Shown here in pieces: positions 44,401 through 52,210 of a stretch of DNA of 64,000 nucleotides; the first letter of the stretch is position 1; each line of letters begins with the position of its first letter. Origin of the DNA: Rothia mucilaginosa ATCC 25296 (GTDB lineage: Bacteria; Actinomycetota; Actinomycetes; Actinomycetales; Micrococcaceae); the NCBI RefSeq assembly GCF_000175615.1, contig NZ_ACVO01000010.1, positions 3,829 to 67,828 on the forward strand, in the 5' to 3' direction. A model generated the notes under the pieces. It worked only from the letters and a program-made list of their open reading frames with translations. It was not told where the DNA came from and ran no database searches. A program made the position numbers and the translations under genes.

Positions 44401-44819
44401 GTCCGGGTGCCATCGTTGAGGAGCTGTATGGTGAGCTGGTTGAGGCACATACGGTGGAGCCGACGTTCTATACGGATTTCCCTGCCGAGACGAGTCCGCT
44501 TGCGGCGCCGCATCGTAGTGTTCCGGGTTTGGCGGAGCGTTGGGATTTGGTGATTAACGGCATGGAGATGGGCTGTGCTTATTCTGAGCTGGCGGACCCG
44601 CTGGTGCAGCGTGAGCGTCTGACGGAGCAGTCGTTGAAGGCGGCTTCGGGTGATCTGGAGGCGATGGAGGTGGATGAGGATTTCCTCTACGCCTTGGAGA
44701 CGGGTATGCCGCCGACGGGTGGTTTGGGTCTGGGCGTGGACCGTTTGGTGATGCTGTTGGCTCAGACGCAGATTCGTGGGGTGTTGTCGTTCCCGTTTGT
44801 GAAGCCTGAACGCTCATAG
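41469..44819 (+). CDS. lysX: Bifunctional lysylphosphatidylglycerol synthetase / lysyl-tRNA synthetase LysX
   Basis: A 1116-residue fusion as in mycobacterial LysX. The N-terminal ~250 residues hold six or seven membrane helices. A DUF2156/MprF-like transferase domain follows (about 260-590). Then come the OB-fold anticodon-binding domain and the class II LysRS core (LGRDFRNEG, FTVLEAY, GLGLGVDRLVML). It charges tRNA with lysine and transfers lysine to phosphatidylglycerol, lowering membrane charge and protecting against cationic peptides. The start has only a weak Shine-Dalgarno and lies 52 bases after nhaA, so one transcript is likely. A separate housekeeping LysRS is expected elsewhere. 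Confidence 0.94.
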   Translation: MMSHRTTSRRRTARAGQAPAPPSRYAEISARVVIGVYSFAALLTTFAWILSPLRHGRGFTWWEVTADLLNIPSTHTLPSAITMIVLVSGLIVRKRAALIAAIVFQVLGVLIASHSAFTLVFPAGIMPKDRIFSSTVDTLSIVFACALVPFLFSIRSAFPARIGRLSWVGAASTAVGGILLTTLVLWYLCHIGVWEPLRSVTPWELLMHGMGIERTHPGVWSADVVGFLASFGYGASLVAALYLLARGYRAPDAWTGEKELKIRALLQQYGANDSLSYFATRRDKQVIFSPDQRAAITYRSVGSVCLASSDPVGDPDSWDAAIEQWMLQARSYGWVPAALSVSEAGARAYNRAGLSIIQMGEEAVLEADRFTLNDTSMLPVRQAVQRVRRGGYTAQMRRFAELDEQQRQQVAENISAWRHGRVERGFSMALNRVNDPADSSSVLVSAHDEAGQMVALLSFVPWGPTGLSLDVMRRSPEAPNGVVEFMVASLMEQAASLGVRRVSLNFAMFGHIFEAADQVGASAWNRFASRSLGVLDRFLQLRRLYRFNLKFAPLWVPRFLATEPTLAMANVVVASGMAEGFLPNLSARRLQDQEQVLSADELEALRQMQLATVEELPEVSRSDQTQHRLRHLEALRAAGMEPYPLGGSLGSTSAPVLGVKDALRIFSSENIPDSEFIVSGRIRALRNHGGVLFATLIEGDETLQVIMERGLVGELPLSLASRNLDTGDIITVQGTYGVSRNGTQSLIATSWHMASKSLHPIPFDSFTDPEARLRRRSTDLLVHPDQMQNLRLRTAVIKALRARLDAEGFLEVETPILHTVHGGASARPFRTYINAYGEDLTLRIAPELYLKRLVVGGSGPVYELGRDFRNEGADATHNPEFTVLEAYRPYADYVQMRELTERLIKDAAQAVFGSVSLPLGRKALSERTVSDVSGPWRVVSVCDALSEALGRRVDVQTDFEELLALAQQHGVRVHEGMGPGAIVEELYGELVEAHTVEPTFYTDFPAETSPLAAPHRSVPGLAERWDLVINGMEMGCAYSELADPLVQRERLTEQSLKAASGDLEAMEVDEDFLYALETGMPPTGGLGLGVDRLVMLLAQTQIRGVLSFPFVKPERS

Positions 44820-44844
44820 CCCATCCGATGCCCCCGCTTCTCCG

Positions 44845-44886
44845 CTAAGCCCGGTGCGAGGTTTTGTGCCTTGTACCGGGCTTTTT
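44845..44886 (+). terminator. Terminator after lysX
   Basis: agcccggt and accgggct form a stem followed by ttttt. Confidence 0.85.
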
Positions 44887-44993
44887 GTGCCCGCCCTGCC
44901 GGTGCCGTCAACACCTCCACGGAGTCTATATTTACTCTGCCCATATATTAAGTATTCGTTACATTTTGGCTTGGGCCCCTTTTTTAAGTTGCC

Positions 44994-45134
44994 GAGCGGG
45001 TGGCGTAGCCGACACAATGAGGTGACTAATCATACGGAGTGTATCTGTCTCCGTTACGCGGCTTTGAGTCCGCGCCACCCAGCAATGTAGCCCACACGTT
45101 GTCCGTCTTTCGGATTTGAGCGTGCGGGCTTTTT
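44994..45134 (+). promoter_or_regulatory. Structured leader RNA with terminator before the alanine/glycine symporter gene
   Basis: A ~90-nt structured element comes first: outer stem gggtggcg with cgccaccc, next agccg/cggct, and an inner acggag/ctccgt hairpin. A clear terminator follows: agcccacacg with cgtgcgggct, then ttttt, ending 23 bases before the start codon. An aptamer-plus-terminator layout suggests a riboswitch or attenuator. It does not show the sequence hallmarks of a glycine riboswitch that I would expect. A 2-codon frame (ATG AGG TGA near 45020) lies inside. Confidence 0.6.
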
Positions 45135-45156
45135 GCTTTCAAGATTGGAGTGCCGA

Positions 45157-46719
45157 GTGGATTTTCTTCTGAATATCATCGGGGACATTAATACGCAGAC
45201 TGCGGAACTGACTTCCTCCGTGGATGCCGTGCAGAACTGGATGTGGAGTAATTTCCTCTACTACGCTCTGATTGCGGCTGGTCTGTACATTACGATCCGT
45301 ACTCGCGGTGTGCAGTGGCGTTCCATTAAGGAAATGGTCCGTGTCCTGGGTGACCCGGTTGCTCGTGAGGCTGACGGTAAGAAGAGCATTTCTTCGTTCC
45401 GTGCGTTTACTGTTTCGGCGGCTTCTCGTGTGGGTACCGGTACTGTTGCGGGTGTTGCTTTGGCTATTGCTATGGGCGGCCCGGGTGCTGTGTTCTGGAT
45501 GTGGGTTATTGCTGCTGTTGGTGCGGCTTCTGCTTTTGCGGAGTCCCTTCTGGGTCAGCTGTATAAGGAGCGCGGTAAGGATTCCTATATTGGTGGTCCG
45601 GCGTACTACATGAAGCGCGGCCTGAATGCTCCGTGGATGGGTTACATCTTTGTGGCGTTCATTGTGGTCACTTATGCGTTCGTGTTTGTGGCGGTTCAGA
45701 CGAATGCTGTGGTGGATGCTGCGGCGAACTCGTTCAGCATTGATGTTTCGGGTACTAACTCGATGGGCTTCCGCATCACTATTGGTCTGATTATGGTGGC
45801 TTTGACCGCGGCTATTATTTTCGGTGGTATTCGCGCGATTTCTTCGGTGACTGAGTGGCTGGTTCCGATTATGGCGGTACTGTATCTGCTGCTGGGTCTG
45901 CTGGTTGTTCTGCTGAACATTACCGAGGTTCCGAATATGCTGCTGATGATTTTCCAGGGCGCTTTTGGCATTAAGGAGTTTGTGACCGGCGGTACCATGG
46001 GTGCCGTGATTTGGGGTATGAAGCGTGGCCTGCTGACTAACGAGGCGGGTATGGGTACTGCTCCGAACGCTGGTGCGACCGCTACTATTTCTCACCCGGC
46101 TAAGCAGGGTTACGTGCAGACTTTGGGTGTTTACTTTGACACGATGATGGCGTGTACTGTGACTGCGTTTATTGTTCTGCTGTCGAACCCGACTTATGGT
46201 GATCGTTCTCGTGGTGCGTCGCTGACTCAGTCGGCGTTGGCTATGCAGCTGGGCGATTGGGCGGTTCACTTCCTGACTATCGCGATTTTCATGTTTGCGT
46301 TCTCGACTGTGATTGGTAACTACTACTACGGCGAGTCGAATATGCGTTTCGTGACTGAGCGTAAGCTGCCGATGAATATTTTCCGTGCACTGGTTCTGGT
46401 GTTCGTGTTCTTCGGTGCGATTTCTTCGCTGGATCTGGTGTGGACTACCGCGGATATGTTGAATGCCGGCATGGTGATTGTGAACTTGACGGCGGTTCTG
46501 TTGATGACTCCGCAGGTTGTTGCGGTGTTGAGGAACTATGAGGCTCAGCGTAAGGCTGGTTTGGAGCCGATTTTCAAGGCTTCGGATATGCCTGAGTTGA
46601 AGAATCTTGCGGCGTGGGATGGTACCGATGCGGTGACTACCCGTGAGTTCTGGGCTGAGTATGATGCGAAGGCTGCTGAGCGTCGTGCAGCGAAGAAGGC
46701 TAAGAAGGTTAGCCGCTAG
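45157..46719 (+). CDS. Sodium:alanine/glycine symporter (AGCS family)
   Basis: A 520-residue secondary transporter with about 11 hydrophobic segments. Typical motifs are GTGTVAGVALAIAMGGPGAVFW, AESLLGQLYKERGKDSYIGGP (long conserved region, shown in part) and NEAGMGTAPNAGATA. It imports alanine or glycine with sodium. Start GTG 45157 is chosen for its Shine-Dalgarno (ttggag) and because it lies just past the terminator, whereas an earlier TTG overlaps the U-tract. Control is probably through the structured leader. Confidence 0.92.
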   Translation: MDFLLNIIGDINTQTAELTSSVDAVQNWMWSNFLYYALIAAGLYITIRTRGVQWRSIKEMVRVLGDPVAREADGKKSISSFRAFTVSAASRVGTGTVAGVALAIAMGGPGAVFWMWVIAAVGAASAFAESLLGQLYKERGKDSYIGGPAYYMKRGLNAPWMGYIFVAFIVVTYAFVFVAVQTNAVVDAAANSFSIDVSGTNSMGFRITIGLIMVALTAAIIFGGIRAISSVTEWLVPIMAVLYLLLGLLVVLLNITEVPNMLLMIFQGAFGIKEFVTGGTMGAVIWGMKRGLLTNEAGMGTAPNAGATATISHPAKQGYVQTLGVYFDTMMACTVTAFIVLLSNPTYGDRSRGASLTQSALAMQLGDWAVHFLTIAIFMFAFSTVIGNYYYGESNMRFVTERKLPMNIFRALVLVFVFFGAISSLDLVWTTADMLNAGMVIVNLTAVLLMTPQVVAVLRNYEAQRKAGLEPIFKASDMPELKNLAAWDGTDAVTTREFWAEYDAKAAERRAAKKAKKVSR

Positions 46720-46759
46720 TTTGTGAGCTACACGCAGGTTTCTGCGTAAGGCTTTGCGG

Positions 46760-46795
46760 AGGGTCCGTCCTGCTGTGCGCGGGGCGGGCCCTTTT
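46760..46795 (+). terminator. Terminator after the symporter
   Basis: agggtccgtcc pairs with ggcgggcccttt, using G-U pairs, followed by tttt. Confidence 0.75.
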
Positions 46796-46917
46796 GCGTG
46801 CTTGAGGGGCGTATGGGGCTGCCCATCGGGGTAGGCTCTGAACGCCTCCTTGAACTACCCTGAGGGCTTGTGGATTCCTCCGGGTCTGTATGCTTAGGAA
46901 GGATGTTAGGAGGGCTT

Positions 46918-47250
46918 ATGGATTGGCATGCCGTACTGGAATTGGTGGTCACGGTTGTTTTTCTGGCAGGTATTGCGTTGGCGCTGCTGTGCTTGGTGAC
47001 GATTCATCGGAACCCGCATTTTTCGGAGGTACAGAAGCTGAAGTGGCTTCTGCTGGTGTTGTGCCTGCCGTATGTGGGTCCGGTGACGTGGTTGTTGCGT
47101 GCGCGTTTGGAACGTATTGACCGGGAGCGTGCTGAACACGAGCGTACGGCGCGGGAGCGGGGTTCCGCGGCTGCTTCCGGTGGAGTGACCGACAGTGCCC
47201 CCGATAATGCTTCGGAGGCTCTTTCTGACACCCCCACCAAGGCTAAGTAA
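46918..47250 (+). CDS. Small PLDc_N-domain membrane protein
   Basis: A 110-residue protein with two membrane helices (VVTVVFLAGIALALLCLV; LLLVLCLPYVGPVTWLL) joined by a basic loop. The PVTW/GP pattern is that of the phospholipase D nuclease N-terminal domain, a stand-alone membrane domain of unknown role in actinobacteria. The C-terminal half is charged and disordered. Shine-Dalgarno aggagg precedes ATG 46918. Confidence 0.85.
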   Translation: MDWHAVLELVVTVVFLAGIALALLCLVTIHRNPHFSEVQKLKWLLLVLCLPYVGPVTWLLRARLERIDRERAEHERTARERGSAAASGGVTDSAPDNASEALSDTPTKAK

Positions 47251-47338
47251 CGAAGGTCACACATTCTCGATTGGACAGCACCGCATGCAGTCCGTATAGT
47301 TTTATGTGTTGCCTGCGGTGATACACCGTAAGACACAT

Positions 47339-47425
47339 GCGCGAGTGGCGGAATAGGCAGACGCGCACGGTTCAGGTCCGTGTGCCCGTGAGGGCGTGGG
47401 GGTTCAACTCCCCCCTCGCGCACCA
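47339..47425 (+). tRNA. tRNA-Leu (CAG anticodon)
   Basis: Acceptor gcgcgag pairs with ctcgcgc, then discriminator A and an encoded CCA. The anticodon arm is cacgg-ttCAGgt-ccgtg. A long variable arm and the T arm (gggggttcaactccccc) mark a class II tRNA. It is followed by its own terminator. Confidence 0.95.
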
Positions 47426-47428
47426 ACG

Positions 47429-47459
47429 ATCCCCGGTTCGAAAGAACCGGGGATTTTTT
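47429..47459 (+). terminator. Terminator of tRNA-Leu
   Basis: atccccggttc-gaaa-gaaccggggat followed by tttttc, a perfect stem-loop. Confidence 0.93.
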
Positions 47460-47653
47460 CATATCCATAACCAATTCCCCGCTAAATGACGGGGTTCCAG
47501 AGCGATGGCGAGTGCATCACCTAAAATAGAACCGGGTGTGTTCATTCACAGGACACACAGCTAACGCACAGACACGCTCGTTAAACTGAGCCTTTCGGAT
47601 AAAGACCGTTTGCGCGGTCTGTTGCTCGGAATGGTCGTTGAGAAGGAGGCGGC

Positions 47654-48517
47654 ATGAAGTTTTTCGACAAGCTGGGCAAGCTGGAGCAAGGCATCGGCCG
47701 CACTGTCGGCCTTTCCAAGGGCTTCGGCACCTTTGCGAAGGCGGATGTCGCTAACCGCGTCCGCATCATGATGGATGACGAGTCCTACGTGGACGGCAGT
47801 GGTCGCACTATGGCTCCTAATGTCTATACTCTCCGTTTTGCGCCGGTCGATTTCCCGCGCGTGCGCGAGTGGGGTAACCCGTTCGCTGTTGAGCTGTGCG
47901 ATTTGGCGATTTCGCACGCCCGCGCGCAGGGTTACACCCTCATTGGCGCGGTTCGCGTGACGTTCAACGTTCTTGATTCTCTCTCTGAGGGCGAGTTTGA
48001 GGTTGTTGCGACTTTCGAGCCGTTCTCTGTGCCGGAGGCTCCGGCGTCCCCGTCTCTGCGCGGTGCTACTAACTACGCGCCGGTGCGTCCGCCGCGTGAG
48101 TCTTCTTTGCCGACCCGCATTACGAAGCCGGCTGCCCAGCCGGCTCAGCCTGCACCCAGCCCTGCACCTCAGCAGGCTCCTGCGGCTCGCCTGAACATGC
48201 CTGTAGCGCCCCCTGCGGCGGCTCCCCGTTTCTTCTTGGAGATTGAGGGGCGCATGCACCCGGTGAACCACCTGCCGTTTGTGCTGGGCCGCGGTTCTGA
48301 TGCTGATCTTCGTCTGGACGATAAGGGCGTTTCTCGCCGTCACCTGCAGCTTTCGATGCAGGGTGGTGCGGTGGTCGCCACCGATATGGGTTCTACCAAC
48401 GGCACGTTGATTAATGGTGCGCCTCTGCGTGCGCCGGTGGTGCTGGCGAACGGTTCGCTGCTTCGCATGGGTAATACCCGCATCATCTTCCATAGTTCGA
48501 CCGGAGGTGTCCGTTAA
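47654..48517 (+). CDS. fhaA: FhaA-like protein (DUF3662 plus FHA domain)
   Basis: A 287-residue cytosolic protein. The N-terminal DUF3662 domain spans about residues 1-125 (MKFFDKLGKLEQGIGRTVG). A Pro/Ala-rich linker follows, then a C-terminal FHA domain (about 195-285) with GRGSDADLRL, SRRHLQ and STNGT. FHA domains bind phospho-Thr; Mycobacterium FhaA binds phosphorylated MviN and tunes peptidoglycan precursor supply. It is the first gene of the pknB block and overlaps fhaB by one base (TAATG). It should be a target of the kinases at the end of the block. Confidence 0.93.
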   Translation: MKFFDKLGKLEQGIGRTVGLSKGFGTFAKADVANRVRIMMDDESYVDGSGRTMAPNVYTLRFAPVDFPRVREWGNPFAVELCDLAISHARAQGYTLIGAVRVTFNVLDSLSEGEFEVVATFEPFSVPEAPASPSLRGATNYAPVRPPRESSLPTRITKPAAQPAQPAPSPAPQQAPAARLNMPVAPPAAAPRFFLEIEGRMHPVNHLPFVLGRGSDADLRLDDKGVSRRHLQLSMQGGAVVATDMGSTNGTLINGAPLRAPVVLANGSLLRMGNTRIIFHSSTGGVR

Positions 48518-48981
48518 TGGCGTCTGAATTGACCGTTACTATCCTTCGTTACGCTTTTCTGGCTCTGATTTGGTTCTTTGTTTTCCTGGTGGTTTCGGCG
48601 GCTCGCCGTGACCTTGGTTTGGGTAAGAACTATCGTGCGGCACCGGTTGATGCGGTTCCGGAGGCTACCCATATTGCGCCTCCGCCGACTCGTCCTTCGC
48701 AGCTTGTGATTACTGCGGGGGCGCAGGCTGGCGCGATGATGCAGCTGGGGGACCACCCGATTACTATTGGCCGCGCTAATGACATTGAGGTGTCCCTGCA
48801 GGATGATTACGCCTCGGGTCGCCATGCGCGCCTGTTCCCTCAGGGTTCCCGTTGGTTCCTGGAGGATTTGAATTCTACTAATGGTACGTTCGTCAATGGC
48901 GAGCGTCTGACTCGTGCGACCCCGATTGAGCCCGGTGATGATTTCCGCGTTGGCGGTACCACCATGCAGTTGAGGGGCTAG
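48517..48981 (+). CDS. fhaB: FhaB-like FHA-domain protein
   Basis: A 154-residue protein. An N-terminal membrane helix (LRYAFLALIWFFVFLVVSAA) is followed by a linker and an FHA domain (about 70-150: GRANDIEVSLQDD, SGRHARL, STNGTFVNGE). The linker has Thr residues of the kind phosphorylated by PknB in mycobacterial FipA/FhaB. It likely recruits phosphorylated partners to the division site. Start overlaps fhaA; pstP follows after 3 bases. Confidence 0.92.
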   Translation: MASELTVTILRYAFLALIWFFVFLVVSAARRDLGLGKNYRAAPVDAVPEATHIAPPPTRPSQLVITAGAQAGAMMQLGDHPITIGRANDIEVSLQDDYASGRHARLFPQGSRWFLEDLNSTNGTFVNGERLTRATPIEPGDDFRVGGTTMQLRG

Positions 48982-48984
48982 TGT

Positions 48985-50757
48985 ATGAAGATTGCTTTTC
49001 GTTTTGAGGCCCGCTCTGATACGGGTCTGAAACGCTCGAAGAATGATGACTCCGGCTACGGTGGTCGTTTCCTTGCTGTCGTTGCTGACGGCATGGGCGG
49101 CCACGTAGGCGGCGATGTTGCGTCGGCTACGACGGTTCTGAATCTGACTCCGCTTGATCACCCTGATTTTGAGGATGGTACTGGCGGCGTTTATCTGGCT
49201 GATGAGATTCAGAGTGCGAACCTGATTATTAATGAGCTGGCGGCGAATGACCCGCAGCTGGCGGGTATGGGTACGACCTGTACTGCCCTGCTGATTGATG
49301 GCGATTGTATTGAGCTGGCTCATATTGGTGACTCGCGTGCGTATCGTCTGCGCCCGGGTGCTGATGGTGAGTTTGAGCAGATTTCTACTGACCATACGTT
49401 TGTGCAGCGTCTGCTCAATGAGGGTCGTATTACCCCGCAGGAGGCGGAGAACCACCCGCATAAGAACGTGATTATGCGCGTTCTGGGTGACGTTGACGCG
49501 TCCCCTGAGCTGGAGTTGAAGACTCTGGACGCTGTTCCCGGCGAGCGCTGGGTGCTCTCTTCTGACGGTTTGGATGCTGTGGTGTCCCTATCGGAGATTG
49601 AGCAGGTGATGCGTTCTACTGATGACCTGTCTGAGATTGCTGACACTCTGATTGCGATGACTTTGGAGCGTGGCGCTCCGGATAACGTGACGGTTGTGTC
49701 CCTGCAGGTGATTGACCGTGAGGTTCTGCCGGTGGATGAGCCGGTGGGTCCTTCGAGCCTGCCTGAGTCTGCTCTGCCTGATTCGATTGTGGCGGAGCAG
49801 GAGGTCAGCACGAATACTCAGAAGCTTCCCGAGGTTGCTGCCACGGCTGAGGCTGCTGAGGCTATTTTGGGTGCGCACCATGATGAGGACTCTGAGGAGC
49901 CTCATCGTCGGTCGTTGCGCCGTTTCCGTCGTGCTCGTGACTTCTCTGGAACCCTGTTGCACAGTGGTTCTGGGGCGGTGCGTCACCATATCGGTACGTA
50001 CGATAACGCCGTGGATGCGGCTCTTACGAATGCTGCGATCTTGCGTAGCGAATTGGGTTCCCGCCCGCATCAGCTGGTTGGTGCCGCTTCGGTGGCTACT
50101 GAGACCGGCATGATTCCGGCGGTGACTTCGCGTACCCTGGAGCATCGTGCGACGGTGGCTCAGCGTGTGCCTTTGAAGGTTGAGTCTGATGAGGCGACCT
50201 TGCCGGCTGAGCTGGAGGAGCTGATCGCTGAGGATACTGTTGAGCGTTCGCGTCCGCGGTCGTGGTCGATTCGCCTGTTCATTACTCTGCTGGTTGCGGC
50301 TATTGTGACGCTGGCTGCGTGGACTGGTCTGCGCTATGTGGAGCGTAGCTACTATGTGGGTGAGAGTGACGGCACGGTTGCGGTGTACAACGGTATTCCG
50401 CATGCGTTGGGTCCGATTCGTCTTTCTTACGTGGTGGAGAATACCGATATTCCTACGAGTGAGCTGAGCGATCATACTCGTTCTTTGTTGCGTAATGCGA
50501 TTACGGCGAAGGACCTGGATGATGCGCACCAGATTGTGACTCGTTTGAAGACTCAGGCAGATCAGTCTCGTGAGAAGGCGGAGCAGGCCGCTGCGTCTGC
50601 TTCCGCTTCTGCCTCGGCATCTGCTTCCCCAAGTGCTGAGGCGCCCGCTACGGCTCCAAGCTCTGAGGCTCCGAGTTCTGACTCGGCGTCCCCGGCTCCT
50701 GAGCTGGCTACGGTTTCCTCCGCGCCTGTGGCAGAGGGCGGTGAGAACAATGGCTAA
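48985..50757 (+). CDS. pstP: PP2C-family Ser/Thr phosphatase PstP
   Basis: A 590-residue membrane phosphatase. The PP2C domain (about 1-245) has VVADGMGGHVGG, GTTCTALLID and HIGDSRAYRL, with Asp residues for two or three metals. An unusually long cytosolic juxtamembrane part leads to a helix near residues 428-448 (RLFITLLVAAIVTLAAW), then an outer domain ending in a Ser/Ala/Pro tail. It removes the phosphates placed by PknA and PknB. It overlaps rodA by 8 bases. Confidence 0.93.
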   Translation: MKIAFRFEARSDTGLKRSKNDDSGYGGRFLAVVADGMGGHVGGDVASATTVLNLTPLDHPDFEDGTGGVYLADEIQSANLIINELAANDPQLAGMGTTCTALLIDGDCIELAHIGDSRAYRLRPGADGEFEQISTDHTFVQRLLNEGRITPQEAENHPHKNVIMRVLGDVDASPELELKTLDAVPGERWVLSSDGLDAVVSLSEIEQVMRSTDDLSEIADTLIAMTLERGAPDNVTVVSLQVIDREVLPVDEPVGPSSLPESALPDSIVAEQEVSTNTQKLPEVAATAEAAEAILGAHHDEDSEEPHRRSLRRFRRARDFSGTLLHSGSGAVRHHIGTYDNAVDAALTNAAILRSELGSRPHQLVGAASVATETGMIPAVTSRTLEHRATVAQRVPLKVESDEATLPAELEELIAEDTVERSRPRSWSIRLFITLLVAAIVTLAAWTGLRYVERSYYVGESDGTVAVYNGIPHALGPIRLSYVVENTDIPTSELSDHTRSLLRNAITAKDLDDAHQIVTRLKTQADQSREKAEQAAASASASASASASPSAEAPATAPSSEAPSSDSASPAPELATVSSAPVAEGGENNG

Positions 50758-52210
50758 GTTCTCGTTCCGTCGTGAGTCGGATGCGCCTCGTGCACGCCGT
50801 TTCACGGAGCTTTTCCTGCTGGTTTTGGCGGTAGGTATCAGCTCGTTCGGCATGTACCTGATTGATCCGGAGCATGCTTTTGATACGTCGAAGAGCCAGT
50901 GGCTGCCGTGCACGGTGGTGCTGGGTGCTGGTGCTCTTCTGATTCACCTGGTCATGCAGTTCCGCGCCCGTTATGCTGATCCGTTTATTCTGCCGCTGGT
51001 GGTGGCTCTGAACGGTATTGGTTTGACCATGATTTATCGTCTGGACCCGCAGATTGCGGCTCCGGTGGGTGATGGTCAGCTGATGTGGACCGGCGTGTCT
51101 ATGGTGCTGTGCGCGATTATCGTGTTCGTGCTCAGGGATTATCGTCTGCTGCGTAAGGTCACGTACACCTCTCTGGTGCTGTCGATGATTCTGCTCATCA
51201 TGCCGCTGGTTCCGGGTCTGGGTATGGAACTCAATGGTGCTCGTATTTGGATTCATATCGGTAACCGCACGTTCCAGCCGGGTGAGGTCGCGAAGATTAC
51301 TTTGGCGATTTTCTTCGCCGGCTATTTGGCGACGCACCGTGACCTGATTCTGGTGGCTGGCCGCCGCATCGGCCCTATCAATCTGCCGCGTCTGCGTGAT
51401 TTGGCGCCGGTGTTCTTGGCGTGGATTGTGAGCCTGGGTGTTCTGGTGTTCCAGAAGGACCTTGGTTCGGCAATTATGTTCTTTGGCCTGTTCATGGCGA
51501 TGCTGTACCTGTCGACCGGCCGTATTTCGTGGCTGGTGGTTGCGGGTATCGGCATGGCTGTGGGTGGCTATTTCGCGTACCACTATGTCTCGCACGTGCA
51601 CGCCCGTATTTATGCGTGGGTGCATGCTTTTGATCCGGAGATTTACCAGGCGTCTCCTGGCGGTTCGGGTCAGATTCTGCAGGGCGTTTTCGGTCTGGCT
51701 TACGGCGGTCTTTTTGGCCGCGGTTGGGGCCAGGGCCGCGCGAACCTCGTCCCGTACGCTAATTCGGACATGATTATTTCCTCGTTGGGTGAGGAGCTTG
51801 GCCTGGTGGGTCTGGGCGCGATCCTGATGATGTTCATGCTTCTGGTTTCGCGCGGTTACCGTGCGGCGTTGGGTACTCGTGACGGTTTCGGCAAGCTGTT
51901 GGCTGCCGGCCTGTCTACGGTCATGGTTTTGCAGCTGTTCGTGGTGATTGGCGGCGTGACTCGTTTGATTCCGCTGACTGGTCTGACGACTCCTTTCATG
52001 TCTGCCGGTGGCTCCTCGTTGGTGGCTAACTGGATTATTGTGGCGCTGTGGTTGTCTATTTCTCATAGTGCCCGCGCACCTCACCTGGTGGCTGGTTATG
52101 ATGCGCCGCAGGGTATTGACCATGCGGACACTAGCTACGAGCCGGAGGGTGCTACTAGCGTTCTGGCGCGTATTACGGCTAAGGATTCTGGAGGTGAGAA
52201 GAATGGATAG
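50750..52210 (+). CDS. rodA: SEDS-family peptidoglycan glycosyltransferase (RodA/FtsW)
   Basis: A 486-residue polytopic membrane protein of the SEDS family that polymerises lipid II. GLGMELNGARIWI, FQPGEVAKI and FQKDLGSAIM are characteristic, with GLTTPFMSAGGSS near the end. ATG 50750 overlaps pstP by 8 bases. The partner class B penicillin-binding protein follows and overlaps by 8 bases. In the Mycobacterium block the equivalent is RodA. Confidence 0.93.
   Translation: MAKFSFRRESDAPRARRFTELFLLVLAVGISSFGMYLIDPEHAFDTSKSQWLPCTVVLGAGALLIHLVMQFRARYADPFILPLVVALNGIGLTMIYRLDPQIAAPVGDGQLMWTGVSMVLCAIIVFVLRDYRLLRKVTYTSLVLSMILLIMPLVPGLGMELNGARIWIHIGNRTFQPGEVAKITLAIFFAGYLATHRDLILVAGRRIGPINLPRLRDLAPVFLAWIVSLGVLVFQKDLGSAIMFFGLFMAMLYLSTGRISWLVVAGIGMAVGGYFAYHYVSHVHARIYAWVHAFDPEIYQASPGGSGQILQGVFGLAYGGLFGRGWGQGRANLVPYANSDMIISSLGEELGLVGLGAILMMFMLLVSRGYRAALGTRDGFGKLLAAGLSTVMVLQLFVVIGGVTRLIPLTGLTTPFMSAGGSSLVANWIIVALWLSISHSARAPHLVAGYDAPQGIDHADTSYEPEGATSVLARITAKDSGGEKNG

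Noticed and set aside
44994..45090. Glycine riboswitch or a tRNA
   Set aside because: No tandem glycine aptamer signature. Although gccgagcggg looks like a D-arm, no anticodon arm, T arm or acceptor stem can be drawn.
45139..46269. 376-codon antisense frame opposite the AGCS symporter
   Set aside because: Composition (Asn, His, Arg, Thr) is that of a reverse-complemented membrane protein; sense strand is certain.
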